A stretch of DNA of 64,000 nucleotides from Xanthomonas euvesicatoria pv. euvesicatoria. Its GTDB lineage: Bacteria > Pseudomonadota > Gammaproteobacteria > Xanthomonadales > Xanthomonadaceae. The notes beneath the pieces are model-generated. The model was not told the DNA's origin, searched no databases, and saw only the letters and a program-made list of their open reading frames with translations. The position numbers were made by a program, and so were the translations under genes. Positions 9,139 through 18,476 of the stretch are shown here, piece after piece (position 1 is the stretch's first letter; each line of letters begins with the position of its first letter). Where the stretch lies: the NCBI RefSeq assembly GCF_020880415.1, contig NZ_JAJIUJ010000119.1:124001-188000 (forward strand), in the 5' to 3' direction.

Positions 9139-9332
9139 TGCGCTATTGCGCCGTGCCGATGGGACTAGCCGATGGCGAGACTGAAGGTTGCGCTGCTGCC
9201 TGTGCATGCTCGCAGCGCGTTGCGCTCTGGTAGACAGCCTCCTGCGCAAGTCCGAGCAAGTCGGCGCCGAGCCAGGCACCGTCAGATCGGCATGCTAGCC
9301 TCTGCCACGCATTCACGGCATGGAGCGCGACG

Positions 9333-9851
9333 ATGATGGTCTGCAAGCGAACGGTCAACTTGGCGGCGATGGCGGCCGGCCTGCTGGTCTGCAACGCCGC
9401 GTGGGCAGACCACGTGGATATGCGCATCGTGCGCGACTATCCGGCCGGCACTCCGGCCATTGCACAAATCCACGCGTGGTTGCAGCAGCAATCCAGGCTG
9501 GGGACGCAGCCCAGGCAAACGCCGCCGCCGGCCGATGCCGCAGCGCTGGGCGCGGTGCGCATCAGCACCGCCATCTTCGATCGTCCGTTGAATACGCGCG
9601 CCGATGACATCAGCAACGCCGCGCCGCTGCCCGCACGCGGCCAGCCGCGCGACGAAATCACGATCGACGCCTGTACTGCCGGCCAACGCCATCGTTGGGT
9701 CTATTCCTGGGAGCAGTCCGGTCGGAGTGCCGCATGGCAGCTGCGCTCTTACCGGCTACAAACGGCAACCGACTGCCAAGTGCCACCGGAGCAATCCATG
9801 GCCATCGGCACGGCAGCAGAGCACGGTGTGACGGTAACTGGCAAACCTTAG
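9333..9851 (+). CDS. secreted hypothetical protein, 172 aa
   Basis: Begins MMVCKRTVNLAAMAAGLLVCNAAWA, a Sec signal peptide with cleavage after AWA (about residue 25). The mature part is proline/alanine-rich in the middle (RQTPPPADAAALGAVRI) and has two cysteines near the end (IDACTAG, TDCQVPPEQ) that could form a disulfide. WVYSWEQSG suggests a beta-rich fold. Family and function are not recognised. A second ATG at 9336 is an equally possible start. Confidence 0.6.
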   Translation: MMVCKRTVNLAAMAAGLLVCNAAWADHVDMRIVRDYPAGTPAIAQIHAWLQQQSRLGTQPRQTPPPADAAALGAVRISTAIFDRPLNTRADDISNAAPLPARGQPRDEITIDACTAGQRHRWVYSWEQSGRSAAWQLRSYRLQTATDCQVPPEQSMAIGTAAEHGVTVTGKP

Positions 9852-10237
9852 CGCGGTTGGCAGCGTCAGCTCGGTGAATGCACAAGCCTGGCAGTCGTGT
9901 CACCGCCCGCGTTGCGTTGATTGACTCGACGTGCTTGCCGCGTGCGCTACACGCCTTGCTCTCCTCGCCGATGTTCAGTGTGTCAGTGCCTCACTGGCGA
10001 ACCTGCGTTGCGACAGATGCCGCAAGCCGGCGGCCAAACGAAACGGCGCGGCATACGCCATTCTGCTGCAGTGCCATCGGCGTCAGGCCGATGACGCGCT
10101 GCAGCGTATTTTTTGCGGGAATGGCAGGGTCAATCCCGGTTCCACGATGACGCAGCGCAACAGCATCGCACATGACATTGCGCTAGCACTTGCGCGGGTA
10201 TACACGTTCGCATCGGACCACTTGCCAGGAGATCACG
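9852..10237. other. intergenic upstream of aldB
   Basis: A 386-base gap. No credible gene is present in either strand. It ends with CAGGAG at 10226-10231, the ribosome site of aldB. No recognisable activator site or sigma-54 promoter was found by eye. Confidence 0.4.
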
Positions 10238-11767
10238 ATGAACGCGCAACCTGCCACCAAGCCGCTCAACACCGATCCGCAGTCGATCTTCAAACCGCGC
10301 TACGACAACTTCATCGGCGGCAAGTGGGTCGCGCCGAAGGATGGTCAGTATTTCGACAACACCACGCCGATCAACGGCAAGGTCTTTACCTCGATCGCGC
10401 GCTCCACCGCTCCGGATATCGAAGCGGCGCTGGATGCTGCGCACGCGGCCAAGGAGGCGTGGGGCAAGACCTCCACCACCGAGCGCTCTAACGTACTGCT
10501 CAAGATCGCCGACCGCATCGAACAGAATCTCGAACTGCTCGCGTACGCCGAGACCTGGGACAACGGCAAGCCGGTGCGCGAAACGCTCAATGCCGACGTG
10601 CCATTGTGCGTGGACCACTTCCGCTATTTCGCCGGTGCCATCCGCGCGCAGGAAGGCGGTATTTCCGAGATCGACAGCGACACCATCGCGTATCACTTCC
10701 ACGAACCGTTGGGCGTGGTGGGGCAGATCATTCCGTGGAATTTCCCGCTGCTGATGGCGTGCTGGAAACTCGCGCCGGCGCTTGCCGCCGGCAACTGCGT
10801 GGTGATGAAGCCGGCAGAGCAGACGCCGGCTTCGATTTTGGTGTTGATGGAACTCATCGGCGACCTGCTGCCGCCTGGCGTGTTGAACGTGGTCAACGGC
10901 TTCGGCCTGGAGGCCGGCAAGCCGCTGGCCAGCAACCCGCGCATCGCCAAGATTGCGTTCACCGGCGAAACCACCACCGGCCGGCTGATCATGCAGTACG
11001 CCAGCCAGAACCTGATTCCGGTGACGCTGGAGCTGGGTGGCAAATCGCCCAACATCTTCTTCGCCGATGTGATGGCCGAAGACGACGATTTTCTCGACAA
11101 GGCGGTGGAAGGCTTCGTGCTGTTCGCCTTCAATCAAGGCGAAGTGTGTACCTGCCCGTCGCGCGCGCTGATCCAGGAATCCATCTACGACAGGTTCATG
11201 GAAAAGGCGCTTGCGCGCGTGGCGGCGATCAAGCAGGGCAATCCGCTCGATCCCAACACCATGGTCGGTGCGCAGGCGTCCAGTGAGCAGCTGGAAAAAA
11301 TTCTCTCCTACATCGATATCGGCAAGCAGGAAGGTGCGCAAGTGCTGATCGGCGGCGAGCGCAACACGCTCGAGGGCGACCTGGCCGGGGGCTTTTACGT
11401 CAAGCCCACGGTGTTCAAGGGGCACAACAAGATGCGCGTGTTCCAGGAGGAGATCTTCGGCCCGGTGGTCTCGGTCACCACCTTCAAGGACGAAGCCGAC
11501 GCGCTGGCGATCGCCAACGACACGCTATACGGCCTGGGTGCCGGCCTCTGGAGTCGCGACGCTTCGCGCCTGTATCGGATGGGCCGCGCGATCCAGGCTG
11601 GCCGCGTGTGGACCAACTGCTATCACGCCTACCCGGCGCATGCTGCATTTGGCGGGTACAAGCAGTCGGGCATCGGCCGCGAAAACCACAAGATGATGCT
11701 CGACCACTATCAACAGACCAAGAACCTGTTGGTGAGCTATTCGCCGAAGGCGCTGGGGCTTTTCTAA
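10238..11767 (+). CDS. aldB: NAD(P)-dependent aldehyde dehydrogenase, AldB/ExaC type
   Basis: Oxidises acetaldehyde and related short aldehydes to acids; cytoplasmic. The 509-residue protein follows the AldB/AcoD/ExaC subfamily closely: [12 protein letters not shown] at the N terminus, [28 protein letters not shown] with the general-base glutamate, and [14 protein letters not shown] with the catalytic cysteine at residue 304. The end is [17 protein letters not shown] at 10238 has CAGGAG seven bases upstream. The DUF779 gene that follows is a usual partner of this subfamily, which supports the assignment. Confidence 0.93.
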   Translation: MNAQPATKPLNTDPQSIFKPRYDNFIGGKWVAPKDGQYFDNTTPINGKVFTSIARSTAPDIEAALDAAHAAKEAWGKTSTTERSNVLLKIADRIEQNLELLAYAETWDNGKPVRETLNADVPLCVDHFRYFAGAIRAQEGGISEIDSDTIAYHFHEPLGVVGQIIPWNFPLLMACWKLAPALAAGNCVVMKPAEQTPASILVLMELIGDLLPPGVLNVVNGFGLEAGKPLASNPRIAKIAFTGETTTGRLIMQYASQNLIPVTLELGGKSPNIFFADVMAEDDDFLDKAVEGFVLFAFNQGEVCTCPSRALIQESIYDRFMEKALARVAAIKQGNPLDPNTMVGAQASSEQLEKILSYIDIGKQEGAQVLIGGERNTLEGDLAGGFYVKPTVFKGHNKMRVFQEEIFGPVVSVTTFKDEADALAIANDTLYGLGAGLWSRDASRLYRMGRAIQAGRVWTNCYHAYPAHAAFGGYKQSGIGRENHKMMLDHYQQTKNLLVSYSPKALGLF

Positions 11768-11943
11768 CGGCAGCTGCGTGGCTGACCGCCTCGATGTTTG
11801 CGCACACGAAAGCCAGCCGGGCTTGTTCTGCTGCACCATCGATGCAAAGGCATGCACACGGTGTCCGCGTGCATGCACGCCCGCACATAGCGGCAGGGTA
11901 TGGTGCTCGACAAGGCGGCCGGAGCGGCCGCAGGAGTTAGCCG

Positions 11944-12339
11944 ATGCAAGACAGCACCACGCGCACTGAGCTGCCGGCCCAGGTAACGGCCACGCTGGCG
12001 GCACTGCAGCTGATCGACAAGCTGCGTGCCCAGCATGGCGATGTGTTGTTCCACCAATCCGGCGGCTGCTGCGATGGGTCTTCGCCAATGTGTTTTGCGG
12101 TCGGCGAATTCATCGTCGGCGACCGCGACGTCTTGCTTGGCGAGATTGGCGGCGCGCCGTTCTACATCAGCGCGCCGCAATTCGAATACTGGAAGCACAC
12201 CCAGCTCATCATCGATGTGGTGCCGGGGCGCGGTGGCATGTTTTCGCTGGAAAATGGGGAAGGTGTGCGCTTCCTGGTGCGGTCGCGGCTGTTTGATGAT
12301 GATGAATTCGCACGGTTGCAGCAGGCCGGCCGGGCGTGA
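11944..12339 (+). CDS. DUF779 domain-containing protein
   Basis: The 131-residue protein has the DUF779 signature: LRAQHGDVLFHQSGGCCDGSSPMC near residues 28-49, then GEFIVGDRDVLLGEIGG and FYISAPQFEYWKHTQLIIDVV. The cysteine/histidine-rich segment looks able to bind a metal or an aldehyde, but this is not established. Genes of this family commonly sit beside AldB/AcoD-type aldehyde dehydrogenases, as here (176 bases downstream). AGGAG lies just before the ATG. Molecular role unknown; an accessory or quality-control factor for the dehydrogenase is plausible. Confidence 0.88.
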   Translation: MQDSTTRTELPAQVTATLAALQLIDKLRAQHGDVLFHQSGGCCDGSSPMCFAVGEFIVGDRDVLLGEIGGAPFYISAPQFEYWKHTQLIIDVVPGRGGMFSLENGEGVRFLVRSRLFDDDEFARLQQAGRA

Positions 12340-12365
12340 GCCACGCGGTGAGATTTGCCCCGTGA

Positions 12366-12449
12366 TCACGGATCGGCCTGGTGCAGGTTGGTTTGTCTTT
12401 CAACCCACGCTTTCAGCCAGAGACCCGCCAGGAACACCTCTTCAGTCAT
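12366..12449 (-). CDS. possible 27-aa coupled small ORF
   Basis: The start ATG overlaps the stop of the 59-codon gene upstream of it (ATGACTGA arrangement). The peptide MTEEVFLAGLWLKAW... is short and tryptophan-rich, ending LHQADP. Only the overlap argues for translation. No family is recognised. Confidence 0.2.
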   Translation of the reverse strand: MTEEVFLAGLWLKAWVERQTNLHQADP

Positions 12450-12621
12450 CGGTCCCCGTCGATGGCGCGCTTCCCGGCTTCTTGGCCGGCGTCTGGTCAT
12501 CGGCAGGAATCAGGCGCCCGGGCGCATCGCCGGCGCCGCGGTCTTCATAGTGTTCGGCGTCGCGCTTGCCGTGTTGTTCGCCCGGCTGGGTGGGTTGGTC
12601 GCGTAACGGGTCGCGGGACAT
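12442..12621 (-). CDS. small hydrophilic protein, 59 aa
   Basis: Starts MSRDPLRDQPTQPGEQHGK at an ATG with CAGGAG at good spacing. The sequence is highly charged and proline/glycine-rich throughout (DAEHYEDRGAGDAPGR, then TPAKKPGSAPSTGTDD), so it is probably disordered. It has no hydrophobic segment. It lies opposite and between the DUF779 gene and the ku operon. The good ribosome site and short hydrophilic composition make it more likely than a chance frame. It resembles small stress-type proteins in style only. Confidence 0.5.
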   Translation of the reverse strand: MSRDPLRDQPTQPGEQHGKRDAEHYEDRGAGDAPGRLIPADDQTPAKKPGSAPSTGTDD

Positions 12622-12771
12622 GGTGGACTCCTGACAGCAAGATGGGCGAGCAGTTCACCGCGCCTGCGGTGAAGGGCACGCAAATCGCGCAATGCAAGCG
12701 AATTTCTCACGCATGGCTCACGGCAGCGGCGTTACTGATGTCAGCCCCCATGCCGCACCGTGGAGCCGCCC

Positions 12772-13170
12772 ATGCGCCCCCAGGATCGCCGTCCCGACCG
12801 TCGCCTGTTCAGTGCCCATGTCGAGCCCGCTCCGCCCAGGCGCGCGCCGCGCAAGTCACGCATGCCGGATACGGCTGGCGTGGCGCAGGATTTCCATTGC
12901 TACAGCCTGGCCGACTACCAGCGCCGCCGCCGGCGTGGCGGGCCCACCTGGCGCGATTTATTGCCGGCCTATGCGTTTGCGCGGATCACCCACGCTGCCG
13001 ATTGGCCGCGCGGGGCCGATATCGATTGCGAGCAGGCCCTGGCTGCGCAGTGGGACAGCATGCGTGGAGCCTCGCGACTGGACTGGCCGCATGTGCGCGA
13101 CATTGTCGAAGATGCCTGGCTGGCCCTGGACCACATTCCCGAAGCCGCAATTCATGGAGCAGCGCACTGA
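12772..13170 (+). CDS. hypothetical protein upstream of ku, 132 aa
   Basis: I do not recognise a family. The N-terminal 35 residues are rich in arginine and proline (RRAPRKSR), then a folded part reads FHCYSLADYQRRRRRGGPTWRDLLPAYAFA and ends DIVEDAWLALDHIPEA. The start ATG at 12772 follows TGGAG; a GTG at 12760 is possible. Its stop TGA shares a base with the start of ku (TGATG), so the two are translationally coupled and probably cotranscribed. A role alongside Ku in DNA repair is possible but only by position. Confidence 0.65.
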   Translation: MRPQDRRPDRRLFSAHVEPAPPRRAPRKSRMPDTAGVAQDFHCYSLADYQRRRRRGGPTWRDLLPAYAFARITHAADWPRGADIDCEQALAAQWDSMRGASRLDWPHVRDIVEDAWLALDHIPEAAIHGAAH

Positions 13171-14129
13171 TGGCACGACCGATCTGGACCGGCACCCTTT
13201 CCTTCGGCTTGCTCAACGTGCCGGTGTCGTTGATGTCGGGCGAGCGCAAGGTGGATCTGCATTTCCGAATGCTGGATTCGCGCGACAAAAAACCGATCCG
13301 CTTCGAACGCGTCAATGCCGACACCGGCGATGAGGTGCCGTGGAAGGAGATCGTCAAGGCATTCGAATACGACAAGGGCAGCTACGTCATCGTCGAAGAA
13401 CAGGATATCCGCTCTGCGGCGCCGGAAAGCCATGAAACGGTCGAGGTGGAAACCTTTGTCGATGCAGCCGACATCGACCCGCGCTATTTCGAAAAGCCCT
13501 ACATCCTGGTGCCGGGCAAGAAGGCCGAAAAGGGGTACGTGCTGTTGCGCGAAACTTTGCGCGACACCGGCAAGGTAGGCATTGCCAAGGTGGTGATCCG
13601 CACCCGCGAGTATCTGGCGGCGGTGATGCCGCAGGGCGATGCATTGATCCTGTTGTTGCTGCGTTATCAGCAGGAGGTGGTGGACCCGCAGGACTTCAAG
13701 CTGCCGGCCGGTGCGGTGGGCGAGTACCGCATCACGCCCAAGGAACAGGAGATGGCAAAGCAGCTGATCGAGTCGATGTCCGGCACCTGGCAGCCGGAGG
13801 ATTACCACGACGAATTCCGCGGCAAGCTGGAAAAGATCTTGCGCAAGCGCATCCAGGAAAAGGGCGGCACGACCACCGTGGACGTGGAACCCCCTCAGCA
13901 CGAAGACGCCACCACCAACGTGGTGGACTTCATGTCGTTGCTGCAGAAGAGCCTGCAGGCCAATACGCGCACGCCAGCCAAGAAATCCAGCACGGCCGAA
14001 ACGGCAAGCGCACCTGCAAAGAAAGCGGCGACCAAGAAAGCGCCGAAGAAAGCCGTCAGGAAGACCGCAGGCAAGGCGGCCAAGAAGACTGCCGCCAAGA
14101 CGGCCGCGCCCAGGCGCAAGGCGGGATAG
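13170..14129 (+). CDS. ku: Ku protein, non-homologous end joining
   Basis: Forms a ring-shaped homodimer on broken DNA ends and recruits the ligase LigD. The 319-residue protein begins MARPIWTGTLSFGLLNVPVSL, the family hallmark, followed by KPIRFERVNADTGDEVPW, YEYDKG-like residues, PYILVPGKKAEKGYVLLRE and SGTWQPEDYHDEFR. The last 70 residues form a lysine/alanine-rich tail of the type that binds DNA in bacterial Ku. The start overlaps the upstream gene by one base. No ligD lies next to it: the neighbour downstream is lldD on the other strand. Confidence 0.95.
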   Translation: MARPIWTGTLSFGLLNVPVSLMSGERKVDLHFRMLDSRDKKPIRFERVNADTGDEVPWKEIVKAFEYDKGSYVIVEEQDIRSAAPESHETVEVETFVDAADIDPRYFEKPYILVPGKKAEKGYVLLRETLRDTGKVGIAKVVIRTREYLAAVMPQGDALILLLLRYQQEVVDPQDFKLPAGAVGEYRITPKEQEMAKQLIESMSGTWQPEDYHDEFRGKLEKILRKRIQEKGGTTTVDVEPPQHEDATTNVVDFMSLLQKSLQANTRTPAKKSSTAETASAPAKKAATKKAPKKAVRKTAGKAAKKTAAKTAAPRRKAG

Positions 14130-14266
14130 GCGGGGGCGCAGCACGGACGGTACGGGCGGCATGCCCGCCTGTCGGCGCGCGCTTGGCCGCGAATGGTGAG
14201 GCACTTTCTGTCAGCTGCCTGGCGAACCGCTCACAGCGCTCGATCACGCGCGACGGTCTTGCGGCG

Positions 14267-15433
14267 TCAAGGCGAGATCGTCTCTGCCCGCTCGCGCGTC
14301 ACCCGGCTCAACGCGTCGGCGCTGATCTCGGCGATGGAATGCGTGCCGGTCAGCGTCATCGCCACGCGCATTTCCTTTTCGATCAGGGTCAGCAGGTTTT
14401 CCACGCCGGCCTGCCCGGCGGCCGCCAGCGCGTAGACGAACGCGCGGCCCAGCAATACCGCATCGGCACCGAGCGCGAGCATGCGCACCACATCCAGCCC
14501 GCTGCGGATGCCCGAATCGGCCAGAATCTTCAGTTCGCCCTTTACCGCATCGGCAATGGCCGGCAGCGCGCGTGCGCTGGACAGCACGCCGTCGAGCTGA
14601 CGGCCGCCGTGGTTGGAGACCACGATGCCGTCGGCGCCGAAGCGCACCGCATCGCGTGCGTCCTCCGGGTCCAGGATGCCCTTGATCACCATCGGCCCGG
14701 TCCAGAATTCGCGGATCCATTCCAGGTCTTTCCAGGCAATGGACGGGTCGAAGTTGGCGCCCAGCCAGCCGATGTAATCCTGCAGGCCGGTGGGGCTGCC
14801 GCGGTAGGCGGAGATGTTGCCCAGATCGTGCGGCCTGCCGAGCAAGCCCACGTCCCACGCCCAGCGGGGGTGCGTCACTGCCTGCAGCATGCGCCGCAGC
14901 GAGGCATTGGGCCCGCTCATGCCCGAGTGCGCATCGCGGTAGCGCGCGCCCGGCGTGGGCATGTCCACGGTGAACACCAGCGTGGTCACGCCCGCGGCCT
15001 TGGCCCGTTCCAGCGCATTGCGCATGAAGCCACGGTCCTTGAGCACATAGAGCTGGAACCACATCGGCCGTTCGATGGCCGGCGCCACTTCTTCGATCGG
15101 GCACACCGACACCGTGGACAGGGTGAAGGGAATGCCGCGCGCGGCCGCCGCACGCGCGGCCTGCACTTCGCCGCGGCGTGCATACATGCCGGTGAGGCCG
15201 ACCGGCGCCAATGCCACCGGCATCGCCAGGGTTTCGCCGAACAGCTCGGTGCTCAGGCGCAGATCCGACATATTGCGCAGCACCCGCTGGCGCAGCGCTA
15301 CATCTGCCAGGTCCGAGACATTGCGCCGCAAGGTGTGTTCGGCATACGCGCCGCCATCGATGTAATGGAACAGGAAGGGCGGCAGGCGTGCTTGCGCAGC
15401 GGCGCGGTAGTCGGAAGCGGCGGAAATGATCAT
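14267..15433 (-). CDS. lldD: L-lactate dehydrogenase (FMN-dependent)
   Basis: Oxidises L-lactate to pyruvate and passes electrons to the respiratory chain; peripheral on the inner membrane. The 388-residue protein has the alpha-hydroxyacid oxidase pattern: [56 protein letters not shown], and the active-site [13 protein letters not shown] with the catalytic histidine at residue 275. [17 protein letters not shown] binds FMN phosphate. The start [13 protein letters not shown] at 15433 matches the family; the frame remains open to 15487. It converges on ku. Confidence 0.93.
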   Translation of the reverse strand: MIISAASDYRAAAQARLPPFLFHYIDGGAYAEHTLRRNVSDLADVALRQRVLRNMSDLRLSTELFGETLAMPVALAPVGLTGMYARRGEVQAARAAAARGIPFTLSTVSVCPIEEVAPAIERPMWFQLYVLKDRGFMRNALERAKAAGVTTLVFTVDMPTPGARYRDAHSGMSGPNASLRRMLQAVTHPRWAWDVGLLGRPHDLGNISAYRGSPTGLQDYIGWLGANFDPSIAWKDLEWIREFWTGPMVIKGILDPEDARDAVRFGADGIVVSNHGGRQLDGVLSSARALPAIADAVKGELKILADSGIRSGLDVVRMLALGADAVLLGRAFVYALAAAGQAGVENLLTLIEKEMRVAMTLTGTHSIAEISADALSRVTRERAETISP

Positions 15434-15563
15434 CGAAGACGGGACGGCAGCGGCGGGGAGCGGCCGAGTGTAAGACGATCCATCCAAGACGGCACGGCAC
15501 CGGGGCAGCGAGTCGGCACTCTAGGTCTGGATGTGGCTCGACGCAGTGCCATGCCCGTTGCTG

Positions 15564-15585
15564 TGCGCCCGCCTAGGCGGGCGCA
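15564..15585 (-). terminator. perfect palindrome overlapping a stop codon
   Basis: The 22 bases TGCGCCCGCC/TAGGCGGGCGCA form a perfect palindrome. The TAG stop of the carotenoid oxygenase gene is inside it. It could fold as a hairpin with a CUAG turn. No U tract follows on the minus strand, so the terminator role is inferred. Confidence 0.5.
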
Positions 15586-17087
15586 AAATGCCCGTGAAAC
15601 CCTAGCGGTAGCGCGTACGGAAGCCATGCCTGGGCCACCGGCCCGGCATCGATATGTCGTGCGTCCAGCACCATCAGCCCGGTGCGGCCGCGGCGGGTGT
15701 CCAGCACGGTGCCGACCAACCAGCCATCGTCTGGGCGGTCGCTGCCGGGCCTGGGGACGAACACATGTTCCTCGGCCAGCACGTCCGGCCCGTAGCGATG
15801 CACCTGGCGGCGGTCGCGTTCCAGGTCATAGCCGGCCACGGCATTGAGGAACGGCGAGTTGTCGGGCCCATCGATGCATGGCGCATACAGGCGTGCGCCG
15901 GTGGTGGTCGGGGTGCGGCGGTCGTACAACGGCAATTCCAGATTATCCACCGGATGCGGCTGCCAGTGCGCGCGGCCGTTGCTCAGGTCCAGATGCAGGC
16001 TGCGCAGTTGCACCTGTGATGGTGCGGCCGCCGGGTCGCCGTGCATGGCCGCACGCATTGGCGAGCGCGCCTGCTCCGGATCGTCGTACACGATGGCGCG
16101 CACCACGATGCGGTCGCGATGCGCATAGGCGTCGGCAAAGTGGTATGCCACCGCAAAGTCGGCTTCAAACCAGCGTGGTTGGTCCAACGCATCCTTGGGC
16201 ACCACCGCAATCCGCGATGGCGCTTCGGGCGTAAAGCGCAGTCTTTCGAAGAACGCGCCCTCGCCGTCCAGCCGGCGGTACGGCGCCATGACCAGAATCA
16301 AATGCCGATCTGTCATGGCAAAGCTGTGCATATAGCCGGGGGCGTCGGTGTGCAGCAGCTGCACGTGACGCAACGTGGCATCTGCGCCCAGGTGCCAGAG
16401 CACCACGCCGCTGGCGCCTGCCGCATTGATTGAGCCGAAGTTCCATGCGCTGCCGTCGCGGTCGATCAATGGGTGTGCGGAAAACGGCATCGCAGCCAGA
16501 TCGTCGCGCCAGGTCACCGGGCCGAGCGTGCGCAACGCATCCGGATCCAGCTCGATCGCCGATCCCGCTTCCCATAATGCGAACAACCGGCCATTGAGCA
16601 TCGCCACCGAGGTATTGGCGGTGTTGACGTCGTCGTTATTGCGGACCGGCTGCATGTCGGGCACGGAGGTGCCAGCGGCGCGATACAGAAAACGTCCGGC
16701 CTGCTGTTCCTGGGTGAATTTATGCGTCGCCACCATGCGCCCGACGTGCTGCACCTGGGTGCCGCCCAGCTGCCAGCGATGCACCATGCCATCGCCATCG
16801 AACCAGTGTTCGTAGCGGAACCCGGCGCGCTCGGTCCAGGCAGGGCCATTGCGATACAGGCTGCCTGCCAATCCTTCGGGAAGCTTGCCCTGCACTGCCG
16901 TGGTGGTCGGCCCGAAGGTGGGGCTGGTCACGCTGCGCCAGCCCAGCAGCCACGGTGTGCGCTGCAACTGTGTATGAAACGCTGCCGCTTCTGCGGCGTG
17001 TGCAGGCAGACTGCGTAACATCCAGCTGCCGAGCGCAGCGCTGCCGCCAGCGGCCAACAGGGATTGCAGAAAGCGACGACGGTGCAT
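15573..17087 (-). CDS. carotenoid oxygenase, Tat-exported
   Basis: Cleaves carotenoids or similar polyenes/stilbenes with a non-haem iron held by four histidines. The 504-residue protein starts MHRRRFLQSLLAAGG, a twin-arginine export signal ending PAHAAEA. The family pattern follows: GSLYRNGPAWTER, FDGDGMVHRWQLGG, NTANTSVAMLNGRLFALWEAG, YMHSFAMTDRH (one histidine), ADAYAHRD, and the final FHGHFAPA with the last histidines. AGGAG precedes the ATG. It lies 26 bases after the DUF2141 gene, so the two are likely one operon. Export to the periplasm is unusual enough to note. Substrate unknown. Confidence 0.88.
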   Translation of the reverse strand: MHRRRFLQSLLAAGGSAALGSWMLRSLPAHAAEAAAFHTQLQRTPWLLGWRSVTSPTFGPTTTAVQGKLPEGLAGSLYRNGPAWTERAGFRYEHWFDGDGMVHRWQLGGTQVQHVGRMVATHKFTQEQQAGRFLYRAAGTSVPDMQPVRNNDDVNTANTSVAMLNGRLFALWEAGSAIELDPDALRTLGPVTWRDDLAAMPFSAHPLIDRDGSAWNFGSINAAGASGVVLWHLGADATLRHVQLLHTDAPGYMHSFAMTDRHLILVMAPYRRLDGEGAFFERLRFTPEAPSRIAVVPKDALDQPRWFEADFAVAYHFADAYAHRDRIVVRAIVYDDPEQARSPMRAAMHGDPAAAPSQVQLRSLHLDLSNGRAHWQPHPVDNLELPLYDRRTPTTTGARLYAPCIDGPDNSPFLNAVAGYDLERDRRQVHRYGPDVLAEEHVFVPRPGSDRPDDGWLVGTVLDTRRGRTGLMVLDARHIDAGPVAQAWLPYALPLGFHGHFAPA

Positions 17088-17113
17088 GGCAGCGCTCCTA
17101 TCGCGTGCCGGTG

Positions 17114-17536
17114 TCAGCGCATTTGCACGCTGATGCGCTTCCCGCTGGCCGGCAGGTCGAAGACGATCTCGTCGAAGCCAGGCTTGCGCATGCCGGTGGG
17201 GTTGTTGCTGAAGCCATATCCTTCCACCGGCATGCCGATCAGGTTGGTGTCCAGCTTGCCGTTGGCGTTTTCGTCGTGATTGATCATCACGGCATAACGG
17301 CCGGGCGGAAGATTCTTGAACTGGATGTGCGGTGTGCTGCTGGTGATCGGCAGCGTCTGCGCCTGCACCGGCGGCTGTGCACTGTCCAGTTGTGCGGCCG
17401 AGGCGATCACCGCGATGCGCAGCTTGCCTTGTTGCGAACGCAAGCCGCTGACGTCCACGTTCAGGTCGGCGGCGTGCACGCCGGCGCTGCCGAGCAGCCA
17501 TGCGAGCGCAACAACGGGATAGGGACGGGCGAGCAT
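17114..17536 (-). CDS. DUF2141 domain protein, periplasmic
   Basis: 140 residues starting MLARPYPVVALAWLLGSAGVHA, a Sec signal peptide. The mature part matches DUF2141: VSGLRSQQGKLRIAVI, IQFKNLPPGRYAVMINHDENANGKLDTN, then PVEGYGFSNNPTGMRKPGFDE. The NHDENANGKLD segment looks like a calcium-binding loop. Function is unknown, but the family often neighbours carotenoid-related genes, as it does here directly upstream of a carotenoid oxygenase. GGGAGAG precedes the ATG at 17536. Confidence 0.85.
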   Translation of the reverse strand: MLARPYPVVALAWLLGSAGVHAADLNVDVSGLRSQQGKLRIAVIASAAQLDSAQPPVQAQTLPITSSTPHIQFKNLPPGRYAVMINHDENANGKLDTNLIGMPVEGYGFSNNPTGMRKPGFDEIVFDLPASGKRISVQMR

Positions 17537-17753
17537 GCAACTCTCCCGGCAACGATAGGGATGCGACGCGGTGAGACCGATCGTACGCAGCGTATCCACC
17601 TTGCTGCGCTGGCGGCCGTCGCAGATCGGACCGTGAGGGGTCGCCCATACTTGCAGCAGCACGCCAGGTTGCATGTCGTGTGGGCCGAACCTGGGTGCAA
17701 GCAGACGAAGCACTGCCTGGCATCCATGCGCGACGCCGCTGCTGTCTGCGCCG

Positions 17754-18320
17754 TCACCACACCAGCGGCAGCAGGCGCCGGCTCTGCTTCGCATACGCCG
17801 GGTAAGCCACCGGGAAGGCGCGCTGCAACGCGGCCTCTTCGATGCGAATGCGGTGCAGGAAGACCCAGGTCACCGGCACCACGATCGCCATCACCGACAA
17901 CGCATTGCCCATGCCCAGCGCCAGCCCGTAAAACGCCAGCAGCGCGCCGGTGTACGACGGGTGCCGCAGCCAGCGATACGGGCCGCGACGCACCAACTGG
18001 TGATCGGGCTGGATGGTCACGTCCACCGTGAACCAGCGCGCCAGCACCTGGATGGCCCACACGCGCAATGCCAGCCCGCTGCCGATCAAGGCGCAGCCGG
18101 TCCACTGCAGCGACCCCGCCCAACCCTGCGGCCAGTGCGCCAGGCCGCTGTAGGCCAGCATCACTGCAACGGCCACCGCCGCAGACAACACGCGCCACAG
18201 GTATTTCAGGGTGCCTTGATCGTGCGCGCCACCATCGCCGGCGCGGCGACGGCGGCTGAGCAGCAGCTCATAGCCACCCCAGACCAGATTGAGCGCGATG
18301 AACAGACTGGAAGCGGACAT
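17754..18320 (-). CDS. isoprenylcysteine carboxyl methyltransferase-like membrane protein
   Basis: 188 residues with several membrane helices (SLFIALNLVWGGYELLL; YLWRVLSAAVAVAVMLAYSGL; ALIGSGLALRVWAIQVL; YGLALGMGNALSVMAIVV). Between them is the motif VRRGPYRWLRHPSYTG typical of the ICMT/PEMT-like superfamily, whose members use S-adenosylmethionine to methylate lipids or lipidated groups. The C terminus IRIEEAALQRAFPVAYPAYA also fits. The ATG at 18320 follows AGGAG. It diverges from the sensor kinase gene and precedes the DUF2141/carotenoid oxygenase pair. The true methyl acceptor is unknown. Confidence 0.8.
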   Translation of the reverse strand: MSASSLFIALNLVWGGYELLLSRRRRAGDGGAHDQGTLKYLWRVLSAAVAVAVMLAYSGLAHWPQGWAGSLQWTGCALIGSGLALRVWAIQVLARWFTVDVTIQPDHQLVRRGPYRWLRHPSYTGALLAFYGLALGMGNALSVMAIVVPVTWVFLHRIRIEEAALQRAFPVAYPAYAKQSRRLLPLVW

Positions 18321-18476
18321 GGTGTGACTCCTTGGCAACGCGGTGAGTGGATGAGGCCAGTCTGCGCGCGCACTGCACCCATACCAGGGGCCGCAGGTCA
18401 TCGATCCCACCTGCCAGAAGTCACCTTCTGCCTGCGCACCATTGCCGAGCGCCTGCATGGCGGTCAGCATCGCCGC

